The notes under the pieces were generated by a model. The model was given only the letters and a program-made list of their open reading frames with translations. It made no database searches and was not told the origin of the DNA. From contig SBHH01000027.1 in assembly GCA_006226265.1 (NCBI GenBank), positions 1 through 6,601 on the forward strand: 6,601 nucleotides of DNA, in the 5' to 3' direction. Position 1 is the first letter of the stretch. Each line of letters starts with the position of its first letter. The translations under genes and the position numbers were made by a program. This DNA is from Alphaproteobacteria bacterium. GTDB lineage: Bacteria > Pseudomonadota > Alphaproteobacteria > Sneathiellales > Sneathiellaceae. Shown here in pieces: positions 6,109 to 6,601 of this stretch.

Positions 6109-6601
6109 TCACGTTATTCCGTAGTAAATGGGCGCGAAAAGTGAAAATACAATCCAGAGCAGCAGGACAAGCGGCGCTCCCGCTTTAAAAAAATCGGCGA
6201 ATTTATAGTGCCCGGGGCCCATGACAAGCAGATTCGTCTGATATCCCATGGGTGTTGCGAAGGAGCAGTTGGCCGCAAAAATCACAGCGTAGACGAATGT
6301 CATCGGATCGACCTGCAACTGCCGGGCGATGCTGATGCCGATGGGGGTGAAAAGAACAGCGGTCGCGTTGTTGCTGAGGATATTGGTGAAGATGGCGATC
6401 AGCAGGAAAAAGACCGACAGGATGATCGACGGATCGGCCCCCATCAGAAGCGAAAGCACGCCGTGCGCGACGAAACTCGCCCCGCCGGTTGCCTGCATCG
6501 CCGCGCCCAGCGCCAGCGCCATGGCGATGGTCAGCACGATCTTGCGGTCCAGCACGCGGATCGCGTCGTTCAGCGACAGGATGCCCGCGGCGACCATGGC
6601 G
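6109..6601 (-). CDS. SLC13/DASS-family permease, C-terminal part (5' end beyond the window)
   Basis: The frame is open to the window edge, so only the last 160-odd residues are present. The Met codon at 6597-6595 is not claimed as the start. The visible part has several hydrophobic helices and the family signature TNILSNNATAVLFTPIGI, a variant of the second Ser-Asn-Thr motif that binds sodium and substrate in divalent-anion:sodium symporters. It is followed by CSFATPMGYQTNLLVMGPG, typical of the longer bacterial SLC13 permeases (YfbS-like, which often carry TrkA-C domains in the missing middle). The C-terminal helix ends shortly before the stop codon, so this end is intact. Substrates in this family include sulfate and di- or tricarboxylates; the visible part does not decide among them. 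It is upstream of bpt on the same strand. Confidence 0.88.
   Translation of the reverse strand, partial: AMVAAGILSLNDAIRVLDRKIVLTIAMALALGAAMQATGGASFVAHGVLSLLMGADPSIILSVFFLLIAIFTNILSNNATAVLFTPIGISIARQLQVDPMTFVYAVIFAANCSFATPMGYQTNLLVMGPGHYKFADFFKAGAPLVLLLWIVFSLFAPIYYGIT

Overview
The window looks like an ordinary chromosomal stretch of an alphaproteobacterium. It has moderately GC-rich genes separated by AT-rich gaps, a Bpt of the alphaproteobacterial type, and a TRAP transporter whose binding protein resembles Rhodobacter TakP. The genus cannot be fixed from this sequence, and there is no sign of phage, insertion sequence, CRISPR, tRNA or rRNA.

Layout: positions 1-255 are an untranslated leader with an AT-rich start, a short GC-rich hairpin and a good ribosome binding site. 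Positions 256-5079 on the plus strand are a complete TRAP transporter operon: a Tat-exported TakP-like substrate-binding protein, an intergenic stem-loop, an unusually large small-permease subunit (DctQ), and an unusually large large-permease subunit (DctM). A strong rho-independent terminator follows at 5108-5163. The minus strand converges on it with bpt (5304-6017), an N-degron leucyltransferase. Upstream of bpt on the same strand is the 3' end of an SLC13/DASS-type permease gene (6109 to the window edge).

How the genes work together: DctP should capture a small carboxylate in the periplasm, probably a 2-oxo acid or another 2-substituted monocarboxylate by analogy with TakP, and hand it to the DctQM membrane complex, which imports it with sodium. 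The stem-loop between dctP and dctQ fits the usual need for more binding protein than permease. Bpt acts in cytoplasmic protein turnover and has no evident functional link to the transporter. The SLC13 protein is a second, unrelated anion transporter.

The most unusual part is the permease architecture. DctQ has about eight predicted membrane segments instead of four and its N-terminal half may be a diverged copy of the C-terminal half. DctM carries two internal insertions and a soluble, coiled-coil-rich C-terminal domain of about 330 residues bracketed by its only two cysteines. I recognise no function for that domain, and it is the best candidate here for something undescribed.
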